Notes under the pieces: generated by a model
What the model saw: only the letters and a program-made list of their open reading frames with translations
Databases searched by the model: none
Told to the model about the DNA's origin: nothing
From: an uncultured Eubacterium sp.
GTDB taxonomy: Bacteria > Bacillota > Clostridia > Lachnospirales > Lachnospiraceae
Direction: 5' to 3'
Assembly (NCBI RefSeq): GCF_937958975.1
Contig: NZ_CALGRE010000015.1
Coordinates: 110,891 to 174,890, forward strand
Length of the DNA stretch: 64,000 nucleotides
Shown: piece by piece, positions 51,257 through 59,922 of the stretch
Position numbering within the stretch: the first letter of the stretch is position 1
How the letters are laid out: every line of letters begins with the position of its first letter
Position numbers and translations under genes: made by a program

Positions 51257-51517
51257 ATGAGCGATTTAGGTAACACACAATTTTTTAGAGTTCAGCAGGA
51301 ACAGAAGTTAGGTGTAGAAGAAATTTTTGAAAAGGTGTATGAGGCATTGGCTGAGAAAGGATATAATCCGGTAAATCAAATCGTGGGCTATATTATGTCA
51401 GGTGACCCGACATATATTACCAGTCATAAAAATGCGAGAAGCCTGATTATGAAAGTGGAGAGAGATGAACTTATAGAAGAGGCTGTAAAATACTACATCA
51501 ATAACAAATTAAAATAA
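51257..51517 (+). CDS. ireB: IreB family regulatory phosphoprotein
   Basis: An 86-residue protein of the IreB/DUF965 family: YEALAEKGYNPVNQIVGYIMSGDPTYITSHKNARSLI is the diagnostic core, with N-terminal threonine in GNTQFF that corresponds to the region phosphorylated by the Ser/Thr kinase IreK in Enterococcus. ATG 51257 is preferred to the longer frame from 51185. It leads the conserved ireB-ruvX-DUF1292 group. Confidence 0.94.
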   Translation: MSDLGNTQFFRVQQEQKLGVEEIFEKVYEALAEKGYNPVNQIVGYIMSGDPTYITSHKNARSLIMKVERDELIEEAVKYYINNKLK

Positions 51518-51598
51518 TACAAAGAAACCTGTTTAGGTTTTATAAGCATGCTCTTTTTTATTAATAGTGCGTAATAATATAGAAGTATAGGTGAAACC

Positions 51599-52048
51599 AT
51601 GAGGATGATGGGATTAGATTTTGGCTCGAAGACAGTAGGAGTGGCAGTGAGTGACCCTTTAGGTCTTACTGCAAGCGGAATAGAAATAATACGAAGGGAT
51701 TCGCCGAATAAGTTGAGAAAAACATTGGCTCGGATAGAACAGTTGATTGATGAATATAAAATTGAGAAAATTGTATTAGGATACCCTGTAATGTTAGATG
51801 GCAGTGAGGGGGAAAGAGTTGAAAGAACAAAAGAGTTTGCGGCTATGTTGGAGAGACGTACCGGTATGAATATTATTTTTCAGGATGAAAGGCTTACTAC
51901 AGTGGAGGCATATGAAATCATGGATATGGCTGGAATAAAAAAAGCGGACAGGTATAAGTATGTCGACCAAATTGCAGCAAAAATTATTTTAGAGGATTAT
52001 ATGAATCACATGGAAAATTTGAGTCATGATGATTGTAATGGAGTTTAA
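51599..52048 (+). CDS. ruvX: Holliday junction resolvase-like nuclease RuvX/YqgF
   Basis: A 149-residue RNase H-like nuclease of the YqgF family. Motifs MGLDFGSKTVGVAVSDP, IVLGYPVMLDGSEG, FQDERLTTVEA and a C-terminal DQIAAKIILEDY carry the catalytic Asp and Glu residues. The family acts in pre-16S rRNA 5' end processing in E. coli; junction resolution is less certain. AGGTGA precedes ATG 51599. Confidence 0.94.
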   Translation: MRMMGLDFGSKTVGVAVSDPLGLTASGIEIIRRDSPNKLRKTLARIEQLIDEYKIEKIVLGYPVMLDGSEGERVERTKEFAAMLERRTGMNIIFQDERLTTVEAYEIMDMAGIKKADRYKYVDQIAAKIILEDYMNHMENLSHDDCNGV

Positions 52049-52057
52049 GAGGTTTTT

Positions 52058-52330
52058 ATGGAAGAGAAAATTATTTTTGTAGATGAAGATGGAAAAGAAG
52101 TTGAAATGTTTGTGGTGGAAGAAACCAGAATAAATAATGTAAATTACATTCTTGTAACGGATGATGATGGCGAGGATGAGGAGGCAACTGCCTATATATT
52201 AAAGGATATTTCTAACGAAGAAGATGAAGAGGCTGTCTATGAGGTCGTGGATGATGATTCGGAGATTGATTACATAGGAAAAATATTTTCCGAATTGTTA
52301 GATGGCATTGATGTCACAAGAGAGGATTAG
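52058..52330 (+). CDS. DUF1292 family protein
   Basis: A 90-residue, highly acidic protein with EEKIIFVDEDGKEVEMFVVEE and the NYILVTDDDGEDEEATAYILK core of DUF1292 (YrzB-like). Function unknown. It follows ruvX by nine bases, its usual position in Firmicutes. Confidence 0.92.
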   Translation: MEEKIIFVDEDGKEVEMFVVEETRINNVNYILVTDDDGEDEEATAYILKDISNEEDEEAVYEVVDDDSEIDYIGKIFSELLDGIDVTRED

Positions 52331-52408
52331 GGATGTCCATAATTATTGCAGCAGTTAGTGAATGGAAAGGATAAGTTTTAAAGGTTTATAAGGAGAAAAA
52401 TTAATATA

Positions 52409-54070
52409 ATGAGTGAAAATTCAAGAGTAAAGATAATTCCACTGGGAGGTTTAGAACAGATTGGAATGAATATGACTGCCATTGAGTACAATGACAGTAT
52501 TGTTGTTGTGGATTGCGGTTTGTCATTTCCGGGTGATGATATGCTTGGAATAGACTGTGTTATTCCGGATATTACATTTTTAAGAGAGAATATAGATAAG
52601 ATAAAAGGTTTCGTGATAACACATGGACATGAGGACCATATCGGTGCTCTGCCATATGTTTTGAAAGAGATAAATGTTCCGATATATGGAACAAAACTGA
52701 CTATCGGTATTATTGATGGTAAGTTAGAAGAACACGAACTGTTGGGCGTGGTGAAAAGAAAGGTTGTTAAATTTGGACAAAGTATCCATCTTGGGGATTT
52801 CAGAATAGAATTTATTCGAACAAATCACAGTATTGCTGATGCGGCGGCATTGGCTATCCATACACCTGTAGGTATTATTGTTCATACAGGAGATTTTAAG
52901 GTGGATTATACGCCTGTATATGGAGATGCGATTAATCTTGCCAGATTTAGTGAGCTTGGCAAAAAGGGTGTTTTGGCACTGATGTGTGATAGTACAAATG
53001 TTTTGCGGCCGGGATTTACACCATCAGAGAGAACTGTCGGAAAAACTTTTGAGCATATATTTGCTGAGAATACAAAGAGTCGAATCATTATTGCTACGTT
53101 TGCGTCAAATGTGGACAGAGTACAGCAGATTATCAATACGGCTTGCAAATATAACAGAAAAGTTATTGTAGAGGGAAGAAGTATGGTAAATATCATTTCT
53201 GTAGCAAGAGAAATGGAATATCTTAAAATTCCCGATAATACACTAATTAATATAGAAGAAATGGACAATTATACAGATGACCAGTTAGTGCTTATTACGA
53301 CGGGCAGTCAGGGAGAGTCTATGGCGGCTTTGTCCCGTATGGCAGCATCTCTTCACCGAAAGGTACACATTAAGCCGGATGATACAATTGTGTTTAGTTC
53401 CACTCCGATTCCGGGAAATGAAAAAGCTGTATCGAAGGTTATGAATGAATTGTATCAGCAGGGAGCAAATGTTATTTTCCAGGAGACACATGTATCGGGA
53501 CATGCGTGTCAGGAAGAAATTAAATTGATTTATTCTTTGATTAAACCGAAATATGCGATTCCGGTTCATGGCGAGTATCAGCACTTGAGAGAGCATGGAA
53601 GATTGGCACAGGATATGGGGATTCCGAAAGAAAATGTATTTATCTTAGAATCCGGTGATGTGTTAAGTCTCAGTAAGGAAAAGGCTAAAGTCGTAGGAAA
53701 GGTTCCGGCAGGTTCTGTTCTTGTTGATGGACTCGGTGTCGGTGATGTAGGAAATATTGTATTGAGAGACAGGCAAAATCTTGCAGAAAATGGTATTATC
53801 ATTGTCGTCCTCACTTTAGAAAAATATTCTAATCAGATTCTTGCAGGTCCGGATATTGTAACAAGAGGTTTTGTTTATGTGAGAGAATCGGAGAACCTGA
53901 TTGAAAATGCAAAAGAAGTTGTAACGCAAGCGTTACTGGAATGTTTAGAAGGAAAAAATGTGGACTGGGGAAAAATCAAGATGGTTGTAAAAGATAGTCT
54001 TGGAGAATATTTGTGGAAAACAATGAAAAGAAGTCCAATGATATTACCAATAATCATGGAAGTAGAATAG
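52409..54070 (+). CDS. rnj: Ribonuclease J
   Basis: A 553-residue metallo-beta-lactamase/beta-CASP ribonuclease with endo- and 5'-exonuclease activity in mRNA decay and rRNA maturation. Metal motif THGHEDHIGALP, HTGDFKVD, CDSTN, beta-CASP ATFASNVDR, HVSGHACQEE and PVHGEYQHL are all in place, with a C-terminal domain to residue 553. AAGGAG lies 13 bases before ATG 52409, a long spacing. Confidence 0.95.
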   Translation: MSENSRVKIIPLGGLEQIGMNMTAIEYNDSIVVVDCGLSFPGDDMLGIDCVIPDITFLRENIDKIKGFVITHGHEDHIGALPYVLKEINVPIYGTKLTIGIIDGKLEEHELLGVVKRKVVKFGQSIHLGDFRIEFIRTNHSIADAAALAIHTPVGIIVHTGDFKVDYTPVYGDAINLARFSELGKKGVLALMCDSTNVLRPGFTPSERTVGKTFEHIFAENTKSRIIIATFASNVDRVQQIINTACKYNRKVIVEGRSMVNIISVAREMEYLKIPDNTLINIEEMDNYTDDQLVLITTGSQGESMAALSRMAASLHRKVHIKPDDTIVFSSTPIPGNEKAVSKVMNELYQQGANVIFQETHVSGHACQEEIKLIYSLIKPKYAIPVHGEYQHLREHGRLAQDMGIPKENVFILESGDVLSLSKEKAKVVGKVPAGSVLVDGLGVGDVGNIVLRDRQNLAENGIIIVVLTLEKYSNQILAGPDIVTRGFVYVRESENLIENAKEVVTQALLECLEGKNVDWGKIKMVVKDSLGEYLWKTMKRSPMILPIIMEVE

Positions 54071-54131
54071 TTATTGCAGTAAGGAGAGACCTTATTGCTT
54101 CGATATAAGACATTTGACATGAGGAGTTTAT

Positions 54132-54518
54132 ATGAATAATAGAAAGACTTCACAGGGATTTGCTAAAGTATCTATTAAAATGTTAAAATATGTAGTTATG
54201 GTTGTAGTGATTGTTATTTGTGCCACGGCTGCATTTAATTTTGGTTCTAAGATTTTCAACAGTGAAGGAATGGAACCGGAACCGGGAACAGATATGACAT
54301 TTACCATTGAAGATGGAACCACAATTAAAAGTTTTGGCAAAACATTAGAGGAATATGGTGTGATTGGTGATGCAGATGTTTTTGTAGTTCAGTCATATGT
54401 ATATAGTGTAAAGAAAATAAAGCCGGGAACATATTCTTTTAATACTTCATGGAATGGCGAGGAAATATTTAAGACACTCAGTGCGGGACCGGAAGAGGAT
54501 AAGCAGGATAAAAAGTAG
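54132..54518 (+). CDS. MltG/YceG N-domain-only membrane protein
   Basis: A 128-residue protein with one membrane anchor (about 16-38) and an external domain containing FTIEDGTTIKSFGKTLEEYGVI and IKPGTYSFNTSWNGEEIFKTL, the LysM-like subdomain found at the start of the MltG lytic transglycosylase. The catalytic YceG domain is missing and the gene ends normally with its own stop, with trmR only 24 bases later, so it looks like a stable short form rather than a fresh truncation. Confidence 0.75.
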   Translation: MNNRKTSQGFAKVSIKMLKYVVMVVVIVICATAAFNFGSKIFNSEGMEPEPGTDMTFTIEDGTTIKSFGKTLEEYGVIGDADVFVVQSYVYSVKKIKPGTYSFNTSWNGEEIFKTLSAGPEEDKQDKK

Positions 54519-54542
54519 ATTGGTTTATAGATGGAGGAAAAT

Positions 54543-55190
54543 ATGATAGTCAATGAGAGAATCATATCATATATTCATTCGCTTGAAAAAACAAATAGTG
54601 AAGTTTTAGAAAAAATTGAACATCAGGCACATTTAGATAATGTTCCGATTATCAGAAAGGAAATGGAAAGTTTTCTGAGGGTAATGTTATACTTAAAAAA
54701 GCCGAAAAGAATATTAGAGCTGGGTACTGCGATTGGGTACTCAGCCATTTTAATGAGTGAATGTATTTCTAGTGACGCAAAGATTGTTACTATAGAAAAT
54801 TATGAAAAGAGAATACCGATAGCGAGAGAAAATATTGCTCTGGCTCAGAAAAACAGCGTAATTGAACTTTTAGAGGGAGATGCCATGAAGATAATGCCCG
54901 AATTGGAAGAAAGTCAGTTCGATTTTGTTTTTATGGATGCGGCAAAGGCGCAATATATTTATTTTCTGCCGGAAGTTTTAAGACTTATGAAAAAAGGAGC
55001 CGTTCTGATTACTGACAATGTTTTGCAAGAGGGAGATTTAATAGAATCAAAATATGTTGTTCAGAGGAGAGATAGGACAATACATAAGCGTATGAGAGAA
55101 TATATGGAGATTGTAAAAAATCATTCTGAATTAGAAACAAGTATTGTACCACTGGGAGATGGGATTACAATTTCTATAAAAAATAGATAA
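54543..55190 (+). CDS. trmR: tRNA 5-hydroxyuridine methyltransferase (TrmR/YrrM type)
   Basis: A 215-residue class I SAM O-methyltransferase. SAM motif ILELGTAIGYSAILM, DFVFMDAAKAQYI and ITDNVLQEG match the YrrM/TrmR group, which makes 5-methoxyuridine at position 34 of tRNA. GGAGG lies inside the frame just before ATG 54543, so that start is chosen over ATG 54531. It is followed by a U32 peptidase-like gene, as in the Bacillus trmR-trhP locus, which strengthens the tRNA role. Confidence 0.88.
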   Translation: MIVNERIISYIHSLEKTNSEVLEKIEHQAHLDNVPIIRKEMESFLRVMLYLKKPKRILELGTAIGYSAILMSECISSDAKIVTIENYEKRIPIARENIALAQKNSVIELLEGDAMKIMPELEESQFDFVFMDAAKAQYIYFLPEVLRLMKKGAVLITDNVLQEGDLIESKYVVQRRDRTIHKRMREYMEIVKNHSELETSIVPLGDGITISIKNR

Positions 55191-55208
55191 TAAGATAGGA
55201 GCGATAAC

Positions 55209-56435
55209 GTGATGAGAAAACCGGAGTTGTTAATACCGGCAAGCAGCCTGGAGGTTTTAAAAACTGCTGTAAGATACGGTGCAGACGCAGTATATATAGG
55301 CGGAGAGGTCTTTGGTTTGCGTGCAAAGGCAAAGAACTTTTCCATAGAGGATATGAAAGCGGGAGTGGAATATGCCCATAATCATGGTGTGAAAGTGTAT
55401 GTCACAGCAAATATTCTGGCTCATAATGCGGATATTGAGCCGGTTAAAGTATATTTTAATGATTTAAAGAGTGTAGAGCCGGATGCGTTAATTATTTCTG
55501 ACCCGGCTATTTTTACAATTGCTAAAGAAATGCTGCCTGATATGGAAATTCATATTAGCACGCAGGCAAATAATACAAATTACGGGACATATAATTTCTG
55601 GTATGGACTTGGAGCTAAACGTGTTGTTTCTGCCAGAGAGTTGTCTTTGGCAGAAATTAAGGAAATTAGAAATAATATACCGGAGGAAATGGAAATAGAG
55701 ACTTTTGTACATGGGGCAATGTGCATTTCCTATTCCGGGAGATGCCTGCTCAGCAGTTTTATGGCGGGAAGGGATGCCAATAAAGGTGCATGTACACATC
55801 CATGCAGGTGGAAATATGCGGTAGTCGAGGAGTCGAGACCGGGACAATATATGCCGGTGGAAGAAAATGATAGAGGCACATATATTTTTAACTCAAAAGA
55901 TTTATGTATGATAGAGCATATTCCGGAGTTGGTTGATGCGGGAATCGATAGTTTTAAGATAGAAGGCAGAATGAAAACCGCACTTTATGTTGCTACAGTT
56001 GCAAGAACGTATCGCATGGCAATTGACGATTACTTTGAGAGCAAGGAAAAATATGAGAATAATAAAGAAAAGTATAAAACATTAATTTCCCAATGTACTT
56101 ACAGGCAGTATACCACAGGATTTTTCTTTGGAAAGCCGGATGAGACAACTCAAATCTATGACAACAATGTTTATGAAAGAGATTATGTTTATTTAGGAAT
56201 TGTTGGAGATAAAATGGGAGAAAATGAATACGCCTTAGAACAAAAAAATAAGTTTTGTGTGGGTGATAGGATTGAAGTGATGAAACCGGATGGCAGGGAT
56301 ATACAGACAACGGTAGTTTCGATAAAGGACGAAGATGGAACAGAGATGGAAAGCTGTCCGCATCCAAAACAAAGGCTGTTGATTCAGCTTGGAATGGAGT
56401 TGGAAAAAGGAGATATCCTTCGTGTAAAGGCATAA
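55209..56435 (+). CDS. U32-family tRNA hydroxylation protein (TrhP-like)
   Basis: A 408-residue member of the peptidase U32 family. The diagnostic segment is ETFVHGAMCISYSGRCLLSSFMAGRDANKGACTHPCRWKY, with cysteines for an Fe-S cluster, plus a TIM-like N-terminal PELLIPASSLEVLKTAVRYGADAVYIGG. In Bacillus the neighbours YrrN/YrrO (TrhP1/2) make 5-hydroxyuridine at tRNA U34 using prephenate, the substrate of TrmR. Only one copy is present here. Start GTG 55209 or ATG 55212; AGGAG is 7 or 10 bases before. Confidence 0.87.
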   Translation: MMRKPELLIPASSLEVLKTAVRYGADAVYIGGEVFGLRAKAKNFSIEDMKAGVEYAHNHGVKVYVTANILAHNADIEPVKVYFNDLKSVEPDALIISDPAIFTIAKEMLPDMEIHISTQANNTNYGTYNFWYGLGAKRVVSARELSLAEIKEIRNNIPEEMEIETFVHGAMCISYSGRCLLSSFMAGRDANKGACTHPCRWKYAVVEESRPGQYMPVEENDRGTYIFNSKDLCMIEHIPELVDAGIDSFKIEGRMKTALYVATVARTYRMAIDDYFESKEKYENNKEKYKTLISQCTYRQYTTGFFFGKPDETTQIYDNNVYERDYVYLGIVGDKMGENEYALEQKNKFCVGDRIEVMKPDGRDIQTTVVSIKDEDGTEMESCPHPKQRLLIQLGMELEKGDILRVKA

Positions 56436-56475
56436 AATATTTGAGTTTTGCCTGTGCAATGTGCAGGCAGCATTG

Positions 56476-56502
56476 GAGTTTCGCTTGCGAAACTCTTTTT
56501 TT
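56476..56502 (+). terminator. Terminator after the trhP-like gene
   Basis: An 8-bp stem GAGTTTCG/CGAAACTC (56476-56483 with 56488-56495), CTTG loop and seven Ts. Confidence 0.85.
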
Positions 56503-56516
56503 GTATGAGTACAGGC

Positions 56517-56544
56517 ACCGCGCGACGGATTAAAGCATACAATA
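56517..56544 (+). promoter_or_regulatory. Candidate mother-cell (sigma E/K) promoter of sigK
   Basis: GCATACAATA at 56535-56544 fits the sigma K -10 pattern CATAnnnTA and the sigma E -10 pattern CATACAnT. An AC at 56517-56518 is near the position of the sigma K -35 element. No vegetative -35 is seen. The ribosome site follows within 20 bases. Confidence 0.5.
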
Positions 56545-56571
56545 GATTAAGTATGTCAAGAGGTGCTGGGT

Positions 56572-57207
56572 GTGAAGACTTTTTTAGAACCATTAACGCA
56601 GGAAGAGGAGAGAATGTATGTGGACAGATTTCAAAATGGAGATAAAAAAGCGAAAGACATACTCATTGAAAGAAATCTAAGGCTGGTAGCTCATATTGCA
56701 AAGAAATATTATTCCGAAAACAGGGAAAATGAGGAACTCATTTCTATCGGTATTGTAGGTTTGATTAAGGCAGTTAATACTTATAATCCACAGAAAGGAA
56801 ACAGGCTGGTAACATATGCGTGCAAGTGTATTGAGAATGAATTGCTTATGATGTTGAGAAGTGAGAAAAAGAAAAACAGGGAAGTCTCTCTGAATGAACC
56901 GATTGGCATGGATAAAGAGGGGAATACGATTAGTTTAATCGATGTAATGGAAAATGATGATATTGATGCATTGAAAAAGATGGAGAATGCCGAGGATATA
57001 GTAAGAGTGAGAAAGTATGTTGAAAAAGTGTTGTCGGACAGAGAAAAAGAGATTATTATTTACAGGTATGGATTGGATGGAAGGGAACCTATGACACAAA
57101 AAAAGGTAGGTACTACAATGGGAATTTCCAGAAGCTATGTGAGTCGAATTGAAAAAAAAGCATTGGAAAAATTAAAGAAAGCTTTTGACAATTCATACAC
57201 AATATGA
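56572..57207 (+). CDS. sigK: Sporulation sigma factor K, without pro-sequence
   Basis: A 211-residue sigma-70 family factor closest in pattern to late mother-cell SigK: NLRLVAHIAKKYYSE (region 2.1), ELISIGIVGLIKAVNTYNPQKG, TYACKCIENELLM (2.4), a linker VSLNEPIGMDKEGNTISLIDVM and region 4 ISRSYVSRIEKKALEKL. The start is GTG 56572, six bases after AGAGGTG; GTG 56563 is an alternative. A stop at 56548-56550 in frame excludes the roughly 20-residue pro-sequence that Bacillus SigK needs to lose. The protein starts at KTFLEPLTQEEE, where mature SigK begins. Confidence 0.88.
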   Translation: MKTFLEPLTQEEERMYVDRFQNGDKKAKDILIERNLRLVAHIAKKYYSENRENEELISIGIVGLIKAVNTYNPQKGNRLVTYACKCIENELLMMLRSEKKKNREVSLNEPIGMDKEGNTISLIDVMENDDIDALKKMENAEDIVRVRKYVEKVLSDREKEIIIYRYGLDGREPMTQKKVGTTMGISRSYVSRIEKKALEKLKKAFDNSYTI

Positions 57208-57286
57208 TATAAAAAATACAATATGATATGAACGAGAAAATAAATAAGCACGGAGAGCACACAAAATTTAGTTATGAGGATAGATT

Positions 57287-58801
57287 ATGGTGTGTAAAAT
57301 TAATTGTGCAACTATTATAGGCGTGGAGGTATTGCCTGTAATAGTAGAAACGGATATATGCAATGGTCTACCATCTTTTGACATGGTAGGCCTTTTATCG
57401 TATGACATAAAAGAGTCGAGGGAGAGAGTACGAACTGCCTTGAAAAATTCAGGTTTTTGTGTGCCTCCTAAGAGAATTACAATAAATTTTTCGCCTGGAA
57501 ATATAAGAAAAACAGGGACATACTTTGATATGCCTGTGGCAGTGTCTATATTATGGTGTCTTGAAATGATTTCATGTGATTTGAGTAACAAAATGTTTGT
57601 CGGTGAGCTGAGCCTGAGCGGAAGGGTAGTTGAGGTAAACGGTGTTTTGCCCATTGTTCTATATGCATTGGAGCAGGGGATGAAATACTGTTTTGTGCCT
57701 GCAAAAAATTTAGGAGAGTGCCAGTTTGTCACAGGAATCAAAGTGATTGGAATTGAAAGTTTAAATGAGTTGGTCATGATTTTAACAAATGGTTCTTATG
57801 ATAAAGAAATAAAAAGGCAGCAAATTACGTTAAATACTTATACGGAGAAAAAAGAGAATGATTTTAGGTGGATAAAGGGACAGATTCAGGCGAGAAGGGC
57901 AGCGGAGATTTCGGCAGCCGGTATGCATAATTTATTGTTGATTGGACCGCCGGGAGCAGGGAAAACAGTTATTGCAAAAACAATGCGAACCATATTACCT
58001 GATATGTCAGAAGAAGAGCGCATTGAGATTTCTAAAATACAGAGTATTGTAGGGGATTTAAAGGGAAGTCTTGCAAAACAGAGACCGTTTCGTAAACCAC
58101 ATCATACGACAACGGTTTCAGCAATGACAGGGGGAGGACATAATCCAAGACCGGGAGAGATTACACTGGCTCATAGAGGTGTTCTTTATATGGATGAGTT
58201 TCCGGAATTTTCCAGGGAGGTTATGGAGGCGTTAAGACAACCGTTAGAGGATAGGTGCATTGATATATCGAGAATGGGAGGAACTTTTTCATTTCCTGCG
58301 GACTTTATTTTACTGGCTTCGATGAATCCATGTAGATGTGGTTATTTTCCTGATAGAAATAAATGCAGTTGTACAGAACGTGATGTGAAAAAATATTTAG
58401 AAAAGATAAGCGGACCTATTTGGGACAGGATAGATTTATGTGTACATATGAATCCTATGGAGTTTCATGATTTGACGAGGGAGTCAAATCATGAAAGTTC
58501 AGCTGAAATAAAAAAAAGAGTAGACAGGGCTGTTCAAATTCAAAGAGAACGGTACAAACAGGAAAGCGTTTATTTTAATAGCCAGTTAGAGGGAGAGAGA
58601 ATAGAAAAATATTGTCATTTAAATAAGAAAGAAATGGATCTGATACAGAAAATATATATAAAAATGGAATTGAGTGTGCGGGCTTATGAAAAAATAATTA
58701 AAACGGCAAGAACCATTGCAGATTTAAAAGAGCATGAAAGCATAAGCTGTGAAGATATTGCGGAGGCAGTGAGTTATAAGGCTGTTTCGGTTAGGGGGTA
58801 A
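57287..58801 (+). CDS. comM: YifB/ComM-family Mg-chelatase-like AAA+ ATPase
   Basis: A 504-residue protein: a Lon-protease-like S5 domain at the N-terminus (FDMVGLLSYDIKESRERVRTAL), AAA+ core with Walker A GPPGAGKTVIAK, HHTTTVSAMTGGG, LYMDEFPEF and the cysteine-bearing ASMNPCRCGYFPDRNKCSC, then a Mg-chelatase C-terminal domain. ComM is a helicase that promotes branch migration in transformation in other bacteria. It is one base upstream of dprA. Confidence 0.92.
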   Translation: MVCKINCATIIGVEVLPVIVETDICNGLPSFDMVGLLSYDIKESRERVRTALKNSGFCVPPKRITINFSPGNIRKTGTYFDMPVAVSILWCLEMISCDLSNKMFVGELSLSGRVVEVNGVLPIVLYALEQGMKYCFVPAKNLGECQFVTGIKVIGIESLNELVMILTNGSYDKEIKRQQITLNTYTEKKENDFRWIKGQIQARRAAEISAAGMHNLLLIGPPGAGKTVIAKTMRTILPDMSEEERIEISKIQSIVGDLKGSLAKQRPFRKPHHTTTVSAMTGGGHNPRPGEITLAHRGVLYMDEFPEFSREVMEALRQPLEDRCIDISRMGGTFSFPADFILLASMNPCRCGYFPDRNKCSCTERDVKKYLEKISGPIWDRIDLCVHMNPMEFHDLTRESNHESSAEIKKRVDRAVQIQRERYKQESVYFNSQLEGERIEKYCHLNKKEMDLIQKIYIKMELSVRAYEKIIKTARTIADLKEHESISCEDIAEAVSYKAVSVRG

Positions 58802-58802
58802 G

Positions 58803-59882
58803 ATGAGCGAGAGAGAAATGTGGGCATGCGTTTCCAATATTCCGGGAATGTACTGGAAAAAAATACAAAGACAGATAGAAGTGTTTGGAGATATAGATAA
58901 CTGGATGGCGGCAGATAAGAAAATGCTTATGCACAAGGGTGGATTGGATGAAGGAGAGGCAGAAAGAGTCATAAAACATAGAGAATGTTTTAGCCCTGAA
59001 ATTTTTTTTGAAAAGTTAGAAAAAAAGGAAATTAAATTTGTGTCCGTGTCAGAAAAAGAATATCCGAAAAGATTGTTGCCATATAATCATAAACCATATT
59101 ATTTATTCTATAAAGGTAATTTACCCGATGAAGAGGCTCCGTGTGTTGCTATGGTGGGGGCGAGAGCCTGCTCAAATTATGGAAGAACTGTGGCTAGGGG
59201 AATTGCAAAGGAGTTGTCAGAAAAAGGGATACAGATAATTAGTGGAATGGCCAGGGGCGTTGATACATATAGTCAATTAGGAGCATGTGAGGGAAAGGCA
59301 GAGACATTTGCAGTTCTCGGATGTGGTGTGGATATCTGTTATCCTTCGGAAAACATAGAATTATATGAAGAAATTTTGAAAAAAGGTGGAATTATTTCAG
59401 AGTATCTGCCCGGTACAGCTCCTATCAGCTGGCACTTTCCTCAAAGAAACAGGCTTATTTGCGGATTGGCAGATAAAATTGTGGTGGTAGAAGCAAAAGA
59501 AAACAGCGGTTCATTAATTACTGTTGAATGGGCATTGGAGCAGGGGAAGGATGTGATGGCTGTTCCCGGACGTATTGGAGAGAGATTAAGTCAGGGGTGT
59601 AACCAATTGATAAAGTCTGGAGCAGGTATCGTTACATCGACAAATGATGTTCTTTCTGAGCTTACATACAACATGTCGAATAAACAGGAGACAGAAAAAA
59701 TACTTGAAAAAGATTTTTTGTTGTTGTATAGTGAGTTAGGCTTCCAGCCAAAAAATATAAACGAGCTAATGGACAATACAGGTATAAAATATGAAGAAAT
59801 TATTAGTATGTTGTTAAAACTTCAGTTAGATGGATTCATAGAGCAGCCGGTTGAGAATTATTTTTCAAGAAAGTATATATAA
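58803..59882 (+). CDS. dprA: DNA processing protein DprA
   Basis: A 359-residue protein that loads RecA on incoming single-stranded DNA. The Rossmann core carries VAMVGARACSNYGRTVARGIAKEL, IISGMARGVDTYSQLGA, AVLGCGVDICYPSEN, PQRNRLICGLAD and LEQGKDVMAVPG. An N-terminal helical (SAM-like) domain and a C-terminal winged-helix (LGFQPKNINELMDNTGI) are also visible. topA follows, the usual Firmicute order. Confidence 0.95.
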   Translation: MSEREMWACVSNIPGMYWKKIQRQIEVFGDIDNWMAADKKMLMHKGGLDEGEAERVIKHRECFSPEIFFEKLEKKEIKFVSVSEKEYPKRLLPYNHKPYYLFYKGNLPDEEAPCVAMVGARACSNYGRTVARGIAKELSEKGIQIISGMARGVDTYSQLGACEGKAETFAVLGCGVDICYPSENIELYEEILKKGGIISEYLPGTAPISWHFPQRNRLICGLADKIVVVEAKENSGSLITVEWALEQGKDVMAVPGRIGERLSQGCNQLIKSGAGIVTSTNDVLSELTYNMSNKQETEKILEKDFLLLYSELGFQPKNINELMDNTGIKYEEIISMLLKLQLDGFIEQPVENYFSRKYI

Positions 59883-59922
59883 TTATAGATTATAAGGTTA
59901 AAAGGATTTAAGGGGAAGATTT

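Noticed and set aside
54132..54518. Frameshifted remnant of a full mltG
   Set aside because: No catalytic YceG sequence is found in any frame downstream; trmR begins 24 bases later, so it is annotated as a short intact gene.
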